DNA from: Loxodes magnus
Lineage: Eukaryota > Ciliophora > Karyorelictea > Loxodida > Loxodidae
Assembly: GCA_946699065.1 (NCBI GenBank)
Contig: CAMPDV010001090.1
Coordinates: 1 to 64,000 of the forward strand
Length of the DNA: 64,000 nt
Reading direction: 5' to 3'
Below, piece by piece: positions 23,284-34,584 of this stretch. Positions within the stretch are counted from its first letter, which is position 1; each line of letters opens with the position of its first letter. The notes beneath the pieces were generated by a model. The model saw only the letters and a list, made by a program, of their open reading frames with translations, was not told the origin of the DNA and ran no database searches. A program made the translations under genes and the position numbers.

Positions 23284-24237
23284 ATGGGTAAAAGCATCAT
23301 TAGGATTAATTTTCTATAAAACACTTAACAAGTTTGCTCCTAAGATTTAGATTACATAAAGCAATCAAAACTGAAAAGTGATGAACTCGCATTTCCTGTT
23401 TGTTTCTGTATACTGAATAGCGATATAACTGAATCAGGTAAATTAAACTTAAACGATGCTGTTTACACTGATATCTACAAGTAATTCATTAAAATTTTGA
23501 AATATATTGAATATAATTATTCAAGTCACTTAACAGTACCTACAGTGCTTTTTATTATAACAAAAAGAGTTACAATAATGACTACTACAATCATGAGTAT
23601 TCTTATTATATTAGTTTAAGAGTCAAGACAAGGTCCACATTTATTTTCTCCTATAATATAAGTTTTTTTAAATTTAATTCATTTTGCAAGAAGGTTTTTA
23701 CTATATAGTAGTATAAATAAATAAACGTGGTATCAACCACCATTGTCTGGATCACCACGATTAATTAATAAAGAAACCTAAATTTACTATCTGTATTAGT
23801 CTTGAAAATTTTCTTGTTTCACCTAGTCTCTTTGATTATCTTCTTCTTCACTCCGTCTTTAAAATCAAAATTGATTGCCTTCAATCTCTAATTCTTGAAA
23901 TCCTTTCCTAAGGTAGGATTTAGAAGGGATAAGAGAACACTCCGAAATTGCTTTAAATGAAGTATTCGAAATAAATTATCCTAGATAAAAGTTATAATTG
24001 TTTCAACCATGTATTAGATGCGTTCAAATTACTAATCAGATTAATGACATTTGAATCAAGATAACTCTAAGATCTGGACATCAGTGCTCTAGTCAGATTC
24101 TCTACTGATAGGGAGAACCCTCAAAAACAAGTAAGGTTTATCACACAATGGATATATCCTTTCTTGCTTGTGGTGGCACCTATTGCAAGAGTACTTGCAA
24201 TACAGACATGATTGCACCGGATTATCAACTCAGCTGA
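23284..24237 (+). CDS. unknown Cys-containing protein, about 317 codons
   Basis: ATG at 23,284 opens one frame that stays sense (TAA/TAG Gln, TGA Trp) to a possible stop TGA at 24,235. The ends look genuinely coding: MGKSIIRINFLQNTQQVCSQ, LKSDELAFPVCFCILNSDIT, NLNDAVYTDIYKQFIKILK; then CIRCVQITNQINDIWIKITL, RSGHQCSSQILYWQGEPSKT, MDISFLACGGTYCKSTCNTD. The middle third is less convincing. Repeated Cys pairs suggest an extracytoplasmic or metal-binding domain. A short inverted repeat lies inside at 23,726-23,759. Family unknown. Confidence 0.42.
23726..23759. other. GC-richer inverted repeat
   Basis: CGTGGT ... ACCACG bracket an inner GTGGT-ATCA-ACCAC palindrome. It stands out from the AT-rich surroundings. 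No match to a tRNA or known ribozyme core could be made by eye. Confidence 0.35.
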
Positions 24238-24610
24238 CTAGAGCCGAGGATCCATTTAAAAAATATTATACAATAATAAGATAGATGAATCTTAGGTATT
24301 TAAATAGCATTTATTTATTTTTTAAATATAATTTTCAAATAATTAAGTCTCTAAATCAATTTTAGGTCTATTATTTTTATAATATTCTTAATTTTTATAA
24401 ATCGCTTTCTAAAATGTAAATGAATCTTTTAGAATATTTATAATTCTATTTATTCTTAGTTAGCAATACTAAAATAAATAAAAGATGTTACATAAACTTA
24501 AATTAAAATAAATTTATTAATGTTTACCTGGGAATCATAGAATTTTTAAGATAAAAAAAGGATAAAAATAAAGAATAAAATTAAGTCTATAGTCTTAGAG
24601 AAGAATTTCA
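24238..24610. other. AT-rich spacer
   Basis: Nothing recognisable between the unknown ORF and the zinc-knuckle locus. Confidence 0.4.
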
Positions 24611-24619
24611 TAGTTAACT

Positions 24620-25902
24620 TATATTTATTCCTGCTCTCTCCTAAACTACTGGATATCGTAGGACTTCATTAGTCCACCATTCTTATCTTTCCCCTATATT
24701 ATAAAGTCCTTCTGGTTTCTTCTCCAATTGTTATTCTATTCGTTGGTTCTTGAGTTATAGAACTTCTTTCTGTATATATATCCTGTCTTTGTTGGTCAAA
24801 AGCAAAAAAGTTTTTCTAAGATTTATTTCTTATTATTTCTTATTATTTATTTCAATTTCTGCTTTCTTTTAACATTTTTATCAGTAGTGATTCTTCTAAT
24901 ATATGCAGCAACTGATTTTTATACGATAGAAATTTATCTTATTTGTATCTTATTATTAATTAATTAATTTTAACTATAAGGGTTAGGGCCATCTTTAATT
25001 AGAGGAAATATTTCCTCAAATTAAAGACAATAAAAGTTTTTATATTCAATACTCAGCTGTACATGTCTTCATCTAAATCAATTTCAAACTGAGATAATTC
25101 TTCTTTCTCTTCAATAAGCTCATAGAATTGCTCTTCCATCTTCTTGTAATTTTTCTCCAACTTTTCTAAACAAATTCTAAGGTCATTGTTGTCCTTTTAA
25201 AGCTATTTATTCAGTTACTATTAATTACCAAGATCCTGTTTGATTAGTGTCACACTTGAATCATCTAATATCAGCTTCTTTCTGTAAATACCTCCAAAGT
25301 AGTTACAATATAGCCTCCTCGATGTTCCAAATTATTTACGGTGTTGTTCAAGCACTCTTCTTCACTTCGGACATTACCTCCAAAAATGTCCAGCCTTTTG
25401 ACAACAATGGCAACGTTTTATTAAGGGCTTGAATTAAAATTTTTATTCTGTTTACATTTTTTCAATTTCCATCTTTTCTGATTGAAGTTAGTTTTTTTGA
25501 TTGGTAATCGAATTTCTTCTTTAATTTTCTATTGATTTGCTTCTAGGTTTTTTTCTAATAGTTCAAATTAGGAAGTTAAGGCTTCAATTTAAAACTAAAT
25601 TTTACTTACCAAGTCTTGATCTTCCTTTTTTCTATCTTACAAAAGAAGCCGAAGATTCAAGTTTTCCGCCTTCAGGATCTATATTTCGGTATTCATTTTC
25701 TCAATTAATGAATAAAGCTAAATAATGCCTTGCTCGTGGGGTTTCTCAAGCTTTTTCAGTTTGCTAGGAAACTCCGTATTTCCCAATCCTTAACAGGAGT
25801 AGATTTATCTTTTTTGAATTCTTGGTTCTTGTTAGTTAACTGAGACTTAAGATTGATCTTTAAGGTTAGAATTCAAGGTTTAGATTCCCGGGTTTTTTCC
25901 AT
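24620..25902 (-). pseudogene. zinc-knuckle / coiled-coil (gag-like) locus C
   Basis: Minus strand, ATG at 25,902. Order: Lys/Ser-rich N-terminus, coiled coil (NLNLRLLLQDRKKEDQDLVS, LEKNLEANQQKIKEEIRLPI), then after a frameshift a CCHC zinc knuckle at about 25,370-25,412, CHCCQKAGHFWRQC (C-x2-C-x4-H-x4-C), then LYCNYFGGIYRKK, a second coiled coil (DLRICLEKLEKNYKKMEEQF, YELIEEKEELSQFEIDLDED) and a tail KPEGLYNIGERQEWWTNEVL near 24,700. The LYxxPEGxxYKKK block is shared with the other zinc-knuckle loci. CCHC knuckles of this kind are typical of retroelement Gag/ORF1 and of cellular RNA-binding proteins. No reverse transcriptase lies nearby. Confidence 0.65.
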
Positions 25903-25928
25903 TTTTTTATTTTATACTTTTTTTTATT

Positions 25929-26412
25929 TTGTATCTTATTATTAATATTCAGATTCAATTTCCATTAGAATACTTGATTACTAATATAATGCTTTTTAAA
26001 TTACTGCTTATTATTATTGCTACTTGTCTTACAATTATTTTATTTGCTATTATAATTTATAAAATTGGATTAAAACATTTGAGGAATTCATTAAATTATT
26101 TGTCAATTTCTTCCATTTTGATAACTATTTATGATTAAATTTTATTAAAAGTTTCTTCTATGGATGGAAATTATAAGTATAGTTATTCAATCAGATTTTC
26201 TAGCATACTTTTTAGTTTTTCTATATTTTATCTTTGTTATTTTAATTCCTATTATATGTAAGCTATTCCTTATTGCACCGATTATGCATATGATTCCTTA
26301 GTTTATATTTATTAAGCTTTTTGAGGCTCTTATTTGGATAGATTATATTATTATTCTTGTTTTTTAGGAATGAGTCAAGAGAAGACCATTTCTTTGATGC
26401 TATTTTTTTAAT
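25929..26412 (+). CDS. unknown multi-pass membrane protein fragment
   Basis: One frame reads ITNIMLFKLLLIIIATCLTI (membrane segment), KHLRNSLNYLSISSILITIY, VSSMDGNYKYSYSIRFSSIL, IPYCTDYAYDSLVYIYQAFW, GSYLDRLYYYSCFLGMSQEK. One TGA is read as Trp and several TAA as Gln. Two or more membrane segments are likely. Codon use fits the local AT bias, so the call is tentative. No family recognised. Confidence 0.35.
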
Positions 26413-26690
26413 ACAGTAATAATAATAATAATTATTAATTATAGCGATTCCACTTTTCAGACAGGTTTATCACTGCAAAGTTTATTAGTTTTGCTAAACA
26501 TTCCGTTTCCAGTCTCCTTTAAAATAATCTTCTTTTAATATATAACAGGCAGTACTTTGTTAACCCTTTTTTATTGAAGGTTTCTTATTTCAGTCAAGTT
26601 CAATTCCAATCATAATAAAATTTCTTCTTTGTTGAGTAAAAGTAATGCTCATCAAGATTTCCCTCCCTTAGTATATTTTTTCTCTGTATA
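26413..26690. other. spacer
   Basis: Contains a short (AAT)n run near 26,417; no gene seen. Confidence 0.4.
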
Positions 26691-27221
26691 ATGGTCTTCA
26701 AGAAGAGGCTAATTGAAGAAATTAATAAGAGAATGATGGAAAACTTTAATAGTAGAGGAAATAAAGTATTAATTTAAGAGCTAAGAAAAAGACTTTAATA
26801 TCTTCCGAAATATTCACAAGACTAGAATACCCAATCATTAAGCTGGTAATAGAAACAGAAAAAACTGAACATTAGGATAGAAAAAATAGAAGAGAATCAA
26901 CAAAAATTTGCAGTTTTAAAAAGAACTATCAGAATAAGAAAATTAACAAATTATTATAGAAAGAGAAAAAATTAAAGATTTAAATCAAAAAAGAAGTAAA
27001 AAGATGCTATAACTTTAACTCTCGAAAGCTTCTGTGTAAAAGATGCTAGAAATTTCTTATTTTCAAAAAAGAATATTTATATTACTAAAAGAAGTTTGAG
27101 AACAAAAAGAAGAAATCACATTAAATATAACTATAAAGAAAAAGAGATAAAAAATTTAATAAATAGTTAGGAAATGGCAAAAAATATGGTTATAAAAAAG
27201 AATAAGATAAAAAATAAATGA
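26691..27221 (+). CDS. unknown basic protein, 176 residues
   Basis: ATG at 26,691 to TGA at 27,219 in one uninterrupted frame with TAA/TAG as Gln. Sequence: MVFKKRLIEEINKRMMENFN, ELRKRLQYLPKYSQDQNTQS, a short coil IEKIEENQQKFAVLKRTIRI, very basic KRKNQRFKSKKKQK, then DAITLTLESFCVKDARNFLF and KRSLRTKRRNHIKYNYKEKE. Lys/Arg-rich throughout, no membrane segment; it could bind nucleic acid. No internal TGA, which makes it one of the cleaner genes. Family unknown. Confidence 0.55.
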
Positions 27222-27524
27222 TAGAATGAAAATAATTAAACAAAAATTGAATATATAAAAAATGAAAATTCTTTTATAAATCAAAAATTTTCTACATAAC
27301 AGAAAATAATTCAAATTTTATTTAATTTCACTCTTTAAGGTGTTGATTAATGATAAAAATTAATTTTAAATAAATTAATATTTTAGATTAATTTAAAAAT
27401 AAAAGATAAGTTATATAGAAAATAACTCTTATAATAAATGCTTATTTTCTAGCTTATAAAATTTATTCAAGATGTAACTCTTTTGATCTCTTAAATATAA
27501 AATTGCACATCTTAATCCAATTTA

Positions 27525-28200
27525 AACTTCTTATTTTTTCTATTTTTTCTATTTTTTCTATTTTTTCTATTTTTTCTATTTTTTCTATTTTTTCTATTTT
27601 TTCTATTTTTTCTATTTTTTCTATTTTTTCTATTTTTTCTATTTTTTCTATTTTTTCTATTTTTTCTATTTTTTCTATTTTTTCTATTTTTTCTATTTTT
27701 TCTATTTTTTCTATTTTTTCTATTTTTTCTATTTTTTCTATTTTTTCTATTTTTTCTATTTTTTCTATTTTTTCTATTTTTTCTATTTTTTCTATTTTTT
27801 CTATTTTTTCTATTTTTTCTATTTTTTCTATTTTTTCTATTTTTTCTATTTTTTCTATTTTTTCTATTTTTTCTATTTTTTCTATTTTTTCTATTTTTTC
27901 TATTTTTTCTATTTTTTCTATTTTTTCTATTTTTTCTATTTTTTCTATTTTTTCTATTTTTTCTATTTTTTCTATTTTTTCTATTTTTTCTATTTTTTCT
28001 ATTTTTTCTATTTTTTCTATTTTTTCTATTTTTTCTATTTTTTCTATTTTTTCTATTTTTTCTATTTTTTCTATTTTTTCTATTTTTTCTATTTTTTCTA
28101 TTTTTTCTATTTTTTCTATTTTTTCTATTTTTTCTATTTTTTCTATTTTTTCTATTTTTTCTATTTTTTCTATTTTTTCTATTTTTTCTATTTTTTCTAT
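27525..28200. repeat. 9-nt satellite (TATTTTTTC)n
   Basis: About 75 perfect tandem copies of a 9-nt unit. Because nine is a multiple of three, each strand is open: the plus strand spells (SIF)n and the minus strand (KIE)n, the latter preceded by an ATG at 28,209 and followed by RSLNWIKMCNFIFKRSKELH. The near absence of variants suggests recent expansion. Treated as a satellite, not a gene, because both strands are equally open. Confidence 0.9.
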
Positions 28201-28780
28201 CTTCTTCACTATTTTTTAGAAGAAATTTAAATTAAATTTTTTCAAGAGAAAATGAATTACCAATCTTTTTACTCCTTTTAGTAATTAGTTTTAAATAATT
28301 ATTTAATATAATTTTATGCTTTTTAGCTAGTATTAAATTTTTTATACATTTTACTATCTGAAGAAAAAATATGAGCATATAAATTTAGAAATAGTTAAAA
28401 AGAAATAATTATATGGTATAACTTCTAAAAATGGTGATAGTTACTAAATAAGAAAGATAAAAAATAAAAAATAAATTAGACTCATTTAAATAAAACTACA
28501 AACTATATTTTATTTATGATCTATTTATTAATTAAATTTATAACAATTAAATAAATAATTAAAAATAATTAATTTAAAAACTTTTAATGATAGAATTTAA
28601 TTAATTTTGCTAAATATGTTTTAAATATTATGTTCTAAAGAAAATTTTAAAATTTATTTAACTAAGTTGTTTTAATAAATATGAAACTGCTTTTAACAGT
28701 TAAAATAGATAGAAATAATTTAACTTAAGATTTGTTTAATTTTATTAAAAATGTATACCAGCTCATATTCGCTATATAAA
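28201..28780. other. AT-rich spacer
   Basis: No gene, RNA or array seen right of the 9-nt satellite. Confidence 0.4.
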
Positions 28781-28784
28781 ATCA

Positions 28785-29594
28785 GTTTTTAAGCTCAGTT
28801 TCCAATCACTTACTTCAATTCTTGTCTTATTTTGCCTTCAGTTCTTTTTAAAATCAGTCTCAGTAATTCTTGAGTTCCTTTTCTCTTGTATACATCTCCT
28901 TCGGGATTACGGTAGAGCTTTTCTCTCTTTTTTCTCTTTTTTCTCTTTTTTCTCCTAAAGTTAATATTTTTTTAAAGTTCCAAAATTTTCAGAATTATTT
29001 TGAAGATTCTATTAACTTTTGCAAAAGCAGCAACTTTTCCTAATTCTTATTTTTATTTTTGTCTTTGATAGGCGTTGTGTTATTTTTTCATTTGAGATTA
29101 ATTTATTCCAACTTACTCTTTTTCCATTATTTTATTCCAGAAATTTTCTTTATTTTAACTTTCGTGTTTCTGGCTCTGTAACTGGTTTTCTATCTATTGG
29201 CTTAATTCTTGAATTTTCTATAGCTTAGAGTTTGTCCGGCTGAACTACTCTCGCTAATATTTCCATAAAATGTCAATTCCTTCTCCTTATTGGCCATTCT
29301 TAAATCCAACGTACCTTAGAGCTCATTAGAATTTTTCCTGCTGAGCTTCTTAACCTCTTCTTGGAGGTTTAGTACTACTTTGATGAACTGTTCCATGCTC
29401 ATTCGGAAAGATTGAATTCCGATATCTCCTATCGTAGGACGGACTTTATCTATTTCCTCGGTTTCTCCCCTTGAAATTGATGCTATAGTAACAAGAGCTG
29501 CTTTTTGTTGCTTTTTGACCTCTTCACACTGCTGATAGGTTCCTGGACCCTACTTCTTTGGAACTGCGAGAAATTCCTTGGTGAATTAAAGCAT
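28785..29594 (-). pseudogene. zinc-knuckle (gag-like) locus D
   Basis: Minus strand, ATG at 29,594: MLQFTKEFLAVPKKQGPGTY, QKAALVTIASISRGETEEID, then FRMSMEQFIKVVLNLQEEVK and MANKEKELTFYGNISESSS, a basic linker and RKSCCFCKS, which is the first half of a CCHC knuckle. The rest of the knuckle is lost. After a GAGAAAAAA-type tandem stretch the shared block LYRNPEGDVYKRKGTQELLR follows. The MSMEQ..KV.LNLQ.E.K segment is clearly homologous to locus E. Decayed member of the same family. Confidence 0.6.
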
Positions 29595-29599
29595 TTTTG

Positions 29600-30900
29600 A
29601 TATTTGAAGTTAAGGTAATTAAACATATAGGATTGCAAGTAAATTTATGGTAATGATATTAAAAGGATAATTTATGTTTTAAAGGATTAAAATGAAATAA
29701 TGATAGATTGGAAAATGGAGACAGTGAAGATTAAAAATAATAAAATGAAGAAATAGAATAACAAAAGAGAAAAGATAAAAGGTATCTATATATCCAAAGT
29801 TGTATACTACTAAATTGATTAAAGTATATAATTACAGTAGCTACAGAAATGTTTATTTAAGTTATCTACTCTTAATAAAAGATATCAAACATTATCATAA
29901 ATGATATATAAATAAAACTTAAGTAAATTAATATATTTTAATACACTTACTATTTTCATTAAGAATATATAAAATGCAGTAAATACACTTTCTAATAACC
30001 ACAATAAAACTTAAAATAAAACTAATTCATTATTTAATATATTCATATAATCTACCCTTACCCAACTCCAATAATCATTTCTCTCTATTTTTATTTCTTA
30101 TACTAATATATAATCAAATACATAAATATAGACATATAAATATATAAATATCTTTATTATTATCATTAAAAAAAACTAAGATTATAGAGCGCGTAGCACC
30201 TCAATGGTGCGCAGCTCTTTAATTAATAAGAGTTATTATTAAGTATATAAGTAATCCACTCTCAGACTCAGGAATCAGAATCATCAATCACTACAGTAAT
30301 GAAATTTATTCTTACAACCTTGATTTCCAATAACATTCAAACTTACCCCCTTATTAATTTTTACATTCATACATTCTATCATAATTACAATTTATGGTAC
30401 CAACTAAAAATAGCCATAAAACAATTACCATCTATAAATAAAATATCCTATAAAGACACCTTACATTCTAAATTAATTAAATTCCAATTACATTCTAGTA
30501 AAATATGTAATGCTAAAATACCATAATCTAATATTGTTAAATAAATAACTATTACCAACTTTAAAACATATGTCAAATTTTAAATTACTCCCTAAAATTA
30601 TTAGTAGATGCTTACGGACTATGTAGTTAAGAATATTAAACCTTTACTTACAGCCTATAGTTTTAAGATTATTAAATCTTTACTTACATGCTATAGTTTT
30701 AAGAATATTAAATGCTTATTTACTATCTATAGTTTTCAATATTAAATGCTTACCCTCTATAGTTTTAAGAATATCAAATCTTTAATTACTATCTATAGTT
30801 TTAGGAATATTAAATCTACCTATAGTTTTCAAAATATTCAATGTTACTTACCTTCTATAGTATTAATAATATTCAATCTTACCTTCTATATGTTAACAAT
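29600..30900. other. 3' spacer of the RING/Ubl locus 2, with shared repeats
   Basis: Contains blocks found again at 36.0-36.85 kb and 46.85-47.85 kb, for example AAACTTACCCCCTTATT, AATTAAATTCCAATTACATT and ATGTCAAATTTTAAATTACT, and about nine degenerate units of a roughly 30-nt minisatellite (TATAGTTTTAAGAATATTAA) at 30,620-30,900. Confidence 0.6.
30187..30218. other. GC-rich imperfect hairpin
   Basis: GAGC ... GCACC-TCAAT-GGTGC ... GCTC can fold into a stem with an internal loop. It is an island of G+C in AT-rich DNA. Related octamer GCGCGTAG occurs at 35,774-35,781 on the other strand. Function unknown. Confidence 0.3.
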
Positions 30901-30902
30901 AT

Positions 30903-32160
30903 TCAATCTTTAACTATATTAAATATCAACTTTAGAAATCTACCTCCTTTAATAACATTATTTACCATCATATTATTTCCCAAATTTAACTCCATTTCAA
31001 CCTTTTCCCCATCCATTATATTATAAGATCCTATAGTCTATTTGTTCTTTAACTTATTGTCATTCTTAAAGATGTCTAATTATCATCATCATAAATTTGT
31101 TTATTCTTATATCATGTTCTTTAGTTATAGGATAGAGGTATTTTATTTTACTGTAAGCTTCACAGATTTATTATTCAGAGATACTATCAATATTTAGATT
31201 TCTTATTTCATGACCTTTGTCGATTAAGAATAGGAAACTTACTACTATTATTATTATTATGGCTTAACTTTTTATGCCTCTTAAGGATTAACCGGCTTCA
31301 ACATATTCTACTACTTAACCTCAGATAATTATTGCTAAGGATACTATGTCGCAAGCACCTATTTCTCAATACTCATCTTCTAACTTTATAGATCCTATAA
31401 CTACTATCCCATCTACACAATCTTTCTGTCATTGTCAACACAAACCTTGTTAAGCTTCTTCAAAGCATCCTTAGTTACAACCAACTCATTTACTATTTGT
31501 GCTCTCTCCTATTAAATACTCGATACTTGCTAACTCAACTACGAATATAAGTAATTTAACTACCGTTAACCTGACTTAATGTATCCATTTAGACTTTCAT
31601 TCTATCTCTCTCCTCAAACACATTAACCGATACCTAAGAGATCTATTAAAAGATTTCTTAAGCTTCCGTAACTAATCTAGGATGAATACTACTTTCTTAG
31701 GTGGCTTATTAAACATAACCTTATTTAGTGATCTATAGCTACTAATACTTGACTATTAACTTAACTATCTAGCCAAGTATTTTAACTCTCTCTATTTAAC
31801 TCTCTCTATTCTTGAAAACATATTGGTTGAGATTATTTATTAGGTAAAAAATAAGATTTCCTTGGTACTTAAACAATAACGTCTATGCTGAAGGGATTTT
31901 AGTCTAATAAGCTTAAAATAAAGTAATGGTACTTTGTATCCCCTTTTGCTCTAAAGGTTTAAGTAATTATTCATCTTTCTGTAAATTAAAAGTATGTGTC
32001 TTATGGATCAATTAGCAAGATTAGTCTAAACATTTGATGCTCAAATTTTTCTAGAAATAATAAGATGCGCAAGTGAGAGAAATATTGTGGTTACATGGAA
32101 GAAGCATGGGGACTTTGATCTATGGATATCTGGGTTGGAAGATTGACATTTAAGGTAATT
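30903..32160 (-). pseudogene. RING-like / coiled-coil / ubiquitin-like protein, locus 2
   Basis: On the minus strand the N-terminal part reads KVPMLLPCNHNISLTC, ASYYFQKNLSIKCLDQSC: the core of a RING in which one zinc-binding Cys (CNHNIC expected) is Ser and the first Cys pair is not seen. A helical region follows (EIFQQISQVSVNVFEERDRM), one frameshift near 31,560, then a coiled coil (ERAQIVNELVVTKDALKKLN, DNDRKIVQMGQQLQDLQSQK) with a poly-Gln run written as TAA/TAG codons, then a ubiquitin-like domain: KSVKLTVKQNTSILQLKNMI, KNKQTIGSYNIMDGEKVEME, and tail VIKGGRFLKLIFNIVKD ending at TGA (30,905-30,903). Paralogue of the intact gene at 47.8-49.6 kb. RING probably inactive. Confidence 0.65.
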
Positions 32161-32229
32161 AGTTTGATGATGATTTTTAGAAAATGAATGGTTAGCTTAG
32201 ATGAGTAGAATTAGCAGAATTAAAGAAAA

Positions 32230-32450
32230 AGAATAATAAAATATTAAAGTTACTATCTTATTTTATATATCTATTACTATATAATAATTATTAAAAAGAA
32301 TTAATTTTTATATTAATCTTAAGCAATAAAAATATAATTAAAATATCATTTTATTAAAAAAGGGATTTTTGAAAACTTTAATTATCATAAATACTTTCTT
32401 TATCAAAAGATCTTTGCTAATATTTTTAATCATTTAACTATTAACTTTTA
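32230..32450. other. AT-rich spacer
   Basis: No feature seen. Confidence 0.3.
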
Positions 32451-32489
32451 ATATTCCAGAAAACTAATTCTCTTCCTACTCTTTTTTCT

Positions 32490-32720
32490 GCATGTATTTT
32501 TAATGGTCATTATATGTAAATTCTGCTAATTGCTGCAAACAGAGAATACATTAAGTAATAAATATAAATTAGAAAATTTTAATATATAACCATTACTAAA
32601 ACCAGATAATCTTCAACATTTACCCTTCAAAATCTTGGATCCAATCAGAGAACTCTCTTAGATTAGAAATATAATCACATTTAAAAATAGTTGTATCACA
32701 ATTTTTTGATGATGGTAATT
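32490..32720 (+). pseudogene. coding fragment, inverted relative of 42,750-43,004
   Basis: One frame reads QLLQTENTLSNKYKLENFNI, QPLLKPDNLQHLPFKILDP, closely matching the minus-strand protein QLLQTENTLSNEYKFENHKL, TLIKPGNLQTNFLQNLGN at 42.75-43.0 kb. Shorter and more degraded. Family unknown. Confidence 0.45.
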
Positions 32721-32869
32721 TTTGTAATTATGCCTTATATCTGATAATTAATAATTGGATCTTTCTGGTGTTCTACTTGTTGAGGTTTGTTGATTTCTAG
32801 TATTGAAAATGTTATTGATTTTAGCATGGTGTATATTTTGATTTATAGACAATAAATATTAAATTAATG

Positions 32870-34550
32870 ATTTTACTAAATCAATTTAATTTTTTTACTA
32901 ATATTATTATTTTTCTTCTAATTTTAGTTCAAAAATCTAAATTTAAAATAAGTACCTTTCATTATGTTAATAGATTTAATCTAGTTCAAATTTATAAAAA
33001 TTAAGGATATTTAAAAAATTTAGTTTTATAAATTAAAAAGAGTAATTTATTAGTAACATTATAAAATATAATTATAATTAACAATTGTATCATTTAAAAA
33101 ACTATTATTCAAATTATGTCTTAATTATACATTTTTTAGCTCACATCATTGTGCACAAAGCATAAACTTCAAATTATATCAAACCTTTATATTTTTAAAT
33201 CATAGATATTCAATTACTATATTCACATTTAGAATTAATCAATATCCAAATTCTAAATTTATCTTCTATTCAAAAATTCCTTTTTCAAATCAAAAAACTA
33301 ACCAAGTCTTTATTAGTGGATCAACAGATATTCATAAGTTCTAACTTGAAACATTTTAACTTTTTTGCTAATTAATATGTTTTTTCACTCATCTATTTGT
33401 TAAATATTTATATTCAATTTATTTAACAAAGAAAAATACATTTTTAGTTATAATTTTAGCAATTCTCAATTCATAAATATACATATCAAATCATTAATTG
33501 TCTTTTTATTACATTATCTTTACCTATATTAAATATATAACTAAATTCATCAATTCTTATTTTAAAAAAACTAAACATTCTATCAAATCACTAATAGGAT
33601 CAATATTTCAAATCCATTATTCAAATATATATCCAATATTTACTATTAAAACACTAACCTTTTCTTCATCTAAATTCTTACCAAAAACAATAAATTAATC
33701 TTATAACTATTTTTAAATATTAAACATCCTCTAATACTTATTATCTACTAATTTTTAACTTTATCATTATTTTATTTTTATTATCATTTTTTGAGCCTAA
33801 ATAATAAATTTAAAAAAATTAGAAACTTAAAATCTTCTTTAGTATAAAATGCTGAAAAAAAAGCGAAAATTTTCTTTTGAATTAAAAATGACAATTTGAT
33901 TTGCAAGTTTTTTAACACATAATATTGAAAAAAATTTAATTTTTTAAATTGTCGATTTCTTAACTATAAAATAATTTTTATCCACTCTTTAATTTCCAAA
34001 AAAATTAAGAAATTTTTTATTATTTTAAACCTTTTAAAAATTTAAACCAACAAATTCGCACATTCTCCCTAAAACTTTTCGAATTATATAATAAAAAGCA
34101 TAAAAATTTATACTTATTATTGAAAAATAAAATTTAATTCTAACATAAAACTAAAATTTTTCTCTTTTTTTGAAATTAAAAATCCTTAAAATATTTTTCT
34201 CTTATTTGCATATAATATATCAAATTTTTATGTTTTAAATATATATTTTTCCAAAAGTAATTTTAATATATTTCAACTATTTTTTTTCAAAACATTTTTA
34301 AAATTATAACTTTTTCTTATTCATATTTAGATCTAAAATAACAGAAAATAAATCAATTCAAAAACTTTCTGTCATTACTTAAAATTTTAATTAAAAAAAA
34401 TTATATAAATACTTAGCACTCTTTACATTTTTGAAGTTTTTTATGACTTGCATCTCTTTATCCATCTTTTACTTTATTATTCCGTTAAATAAAGTCCAAA
34501 CTTGTGCTAATCGATAAGTTATAAAAACAAAATAAAATTTTGTAAATGTT
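32870..34550. repeat. diverged direct repeat, copy 1
   Basis: Matches 43,050-44,700 in the same orientation with many substitutions and indels. Shared landmarks include TTAGTTCAAA, AGCATAAA, TATTAGT-GATCAACAGA and the box AGTATAAAAtGCTGA at 33,841. No coding frame seen. Confidence 0.6.
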
Positions 34551-34584
34551 TTAAGCAAAATTTAATTTAAAAAAATCATTATCT

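Noticed and set aside
23726..23759. tRNA or hammerhead ribozyme
   Set aside because: No cloverleaf can be drawn and the CUGAUGA/GAAA hammerhead core is absent.
27503..28219. (SIF)n and (KIE)n proteins as real genes
   Set aside because: Both strands of a perfect 9-nt satellite are open by arithmetic; no homologous unique sequence supports either.
31994..32150. Plus-strand exon beginning MCLMDQLARLVQTFDAQIF
   Set aside because: The minus strand of the same bases gives a RING core (VPMLLPCNHNISLTC) continuous with the RING/Ubl locus 2, which explains it better.
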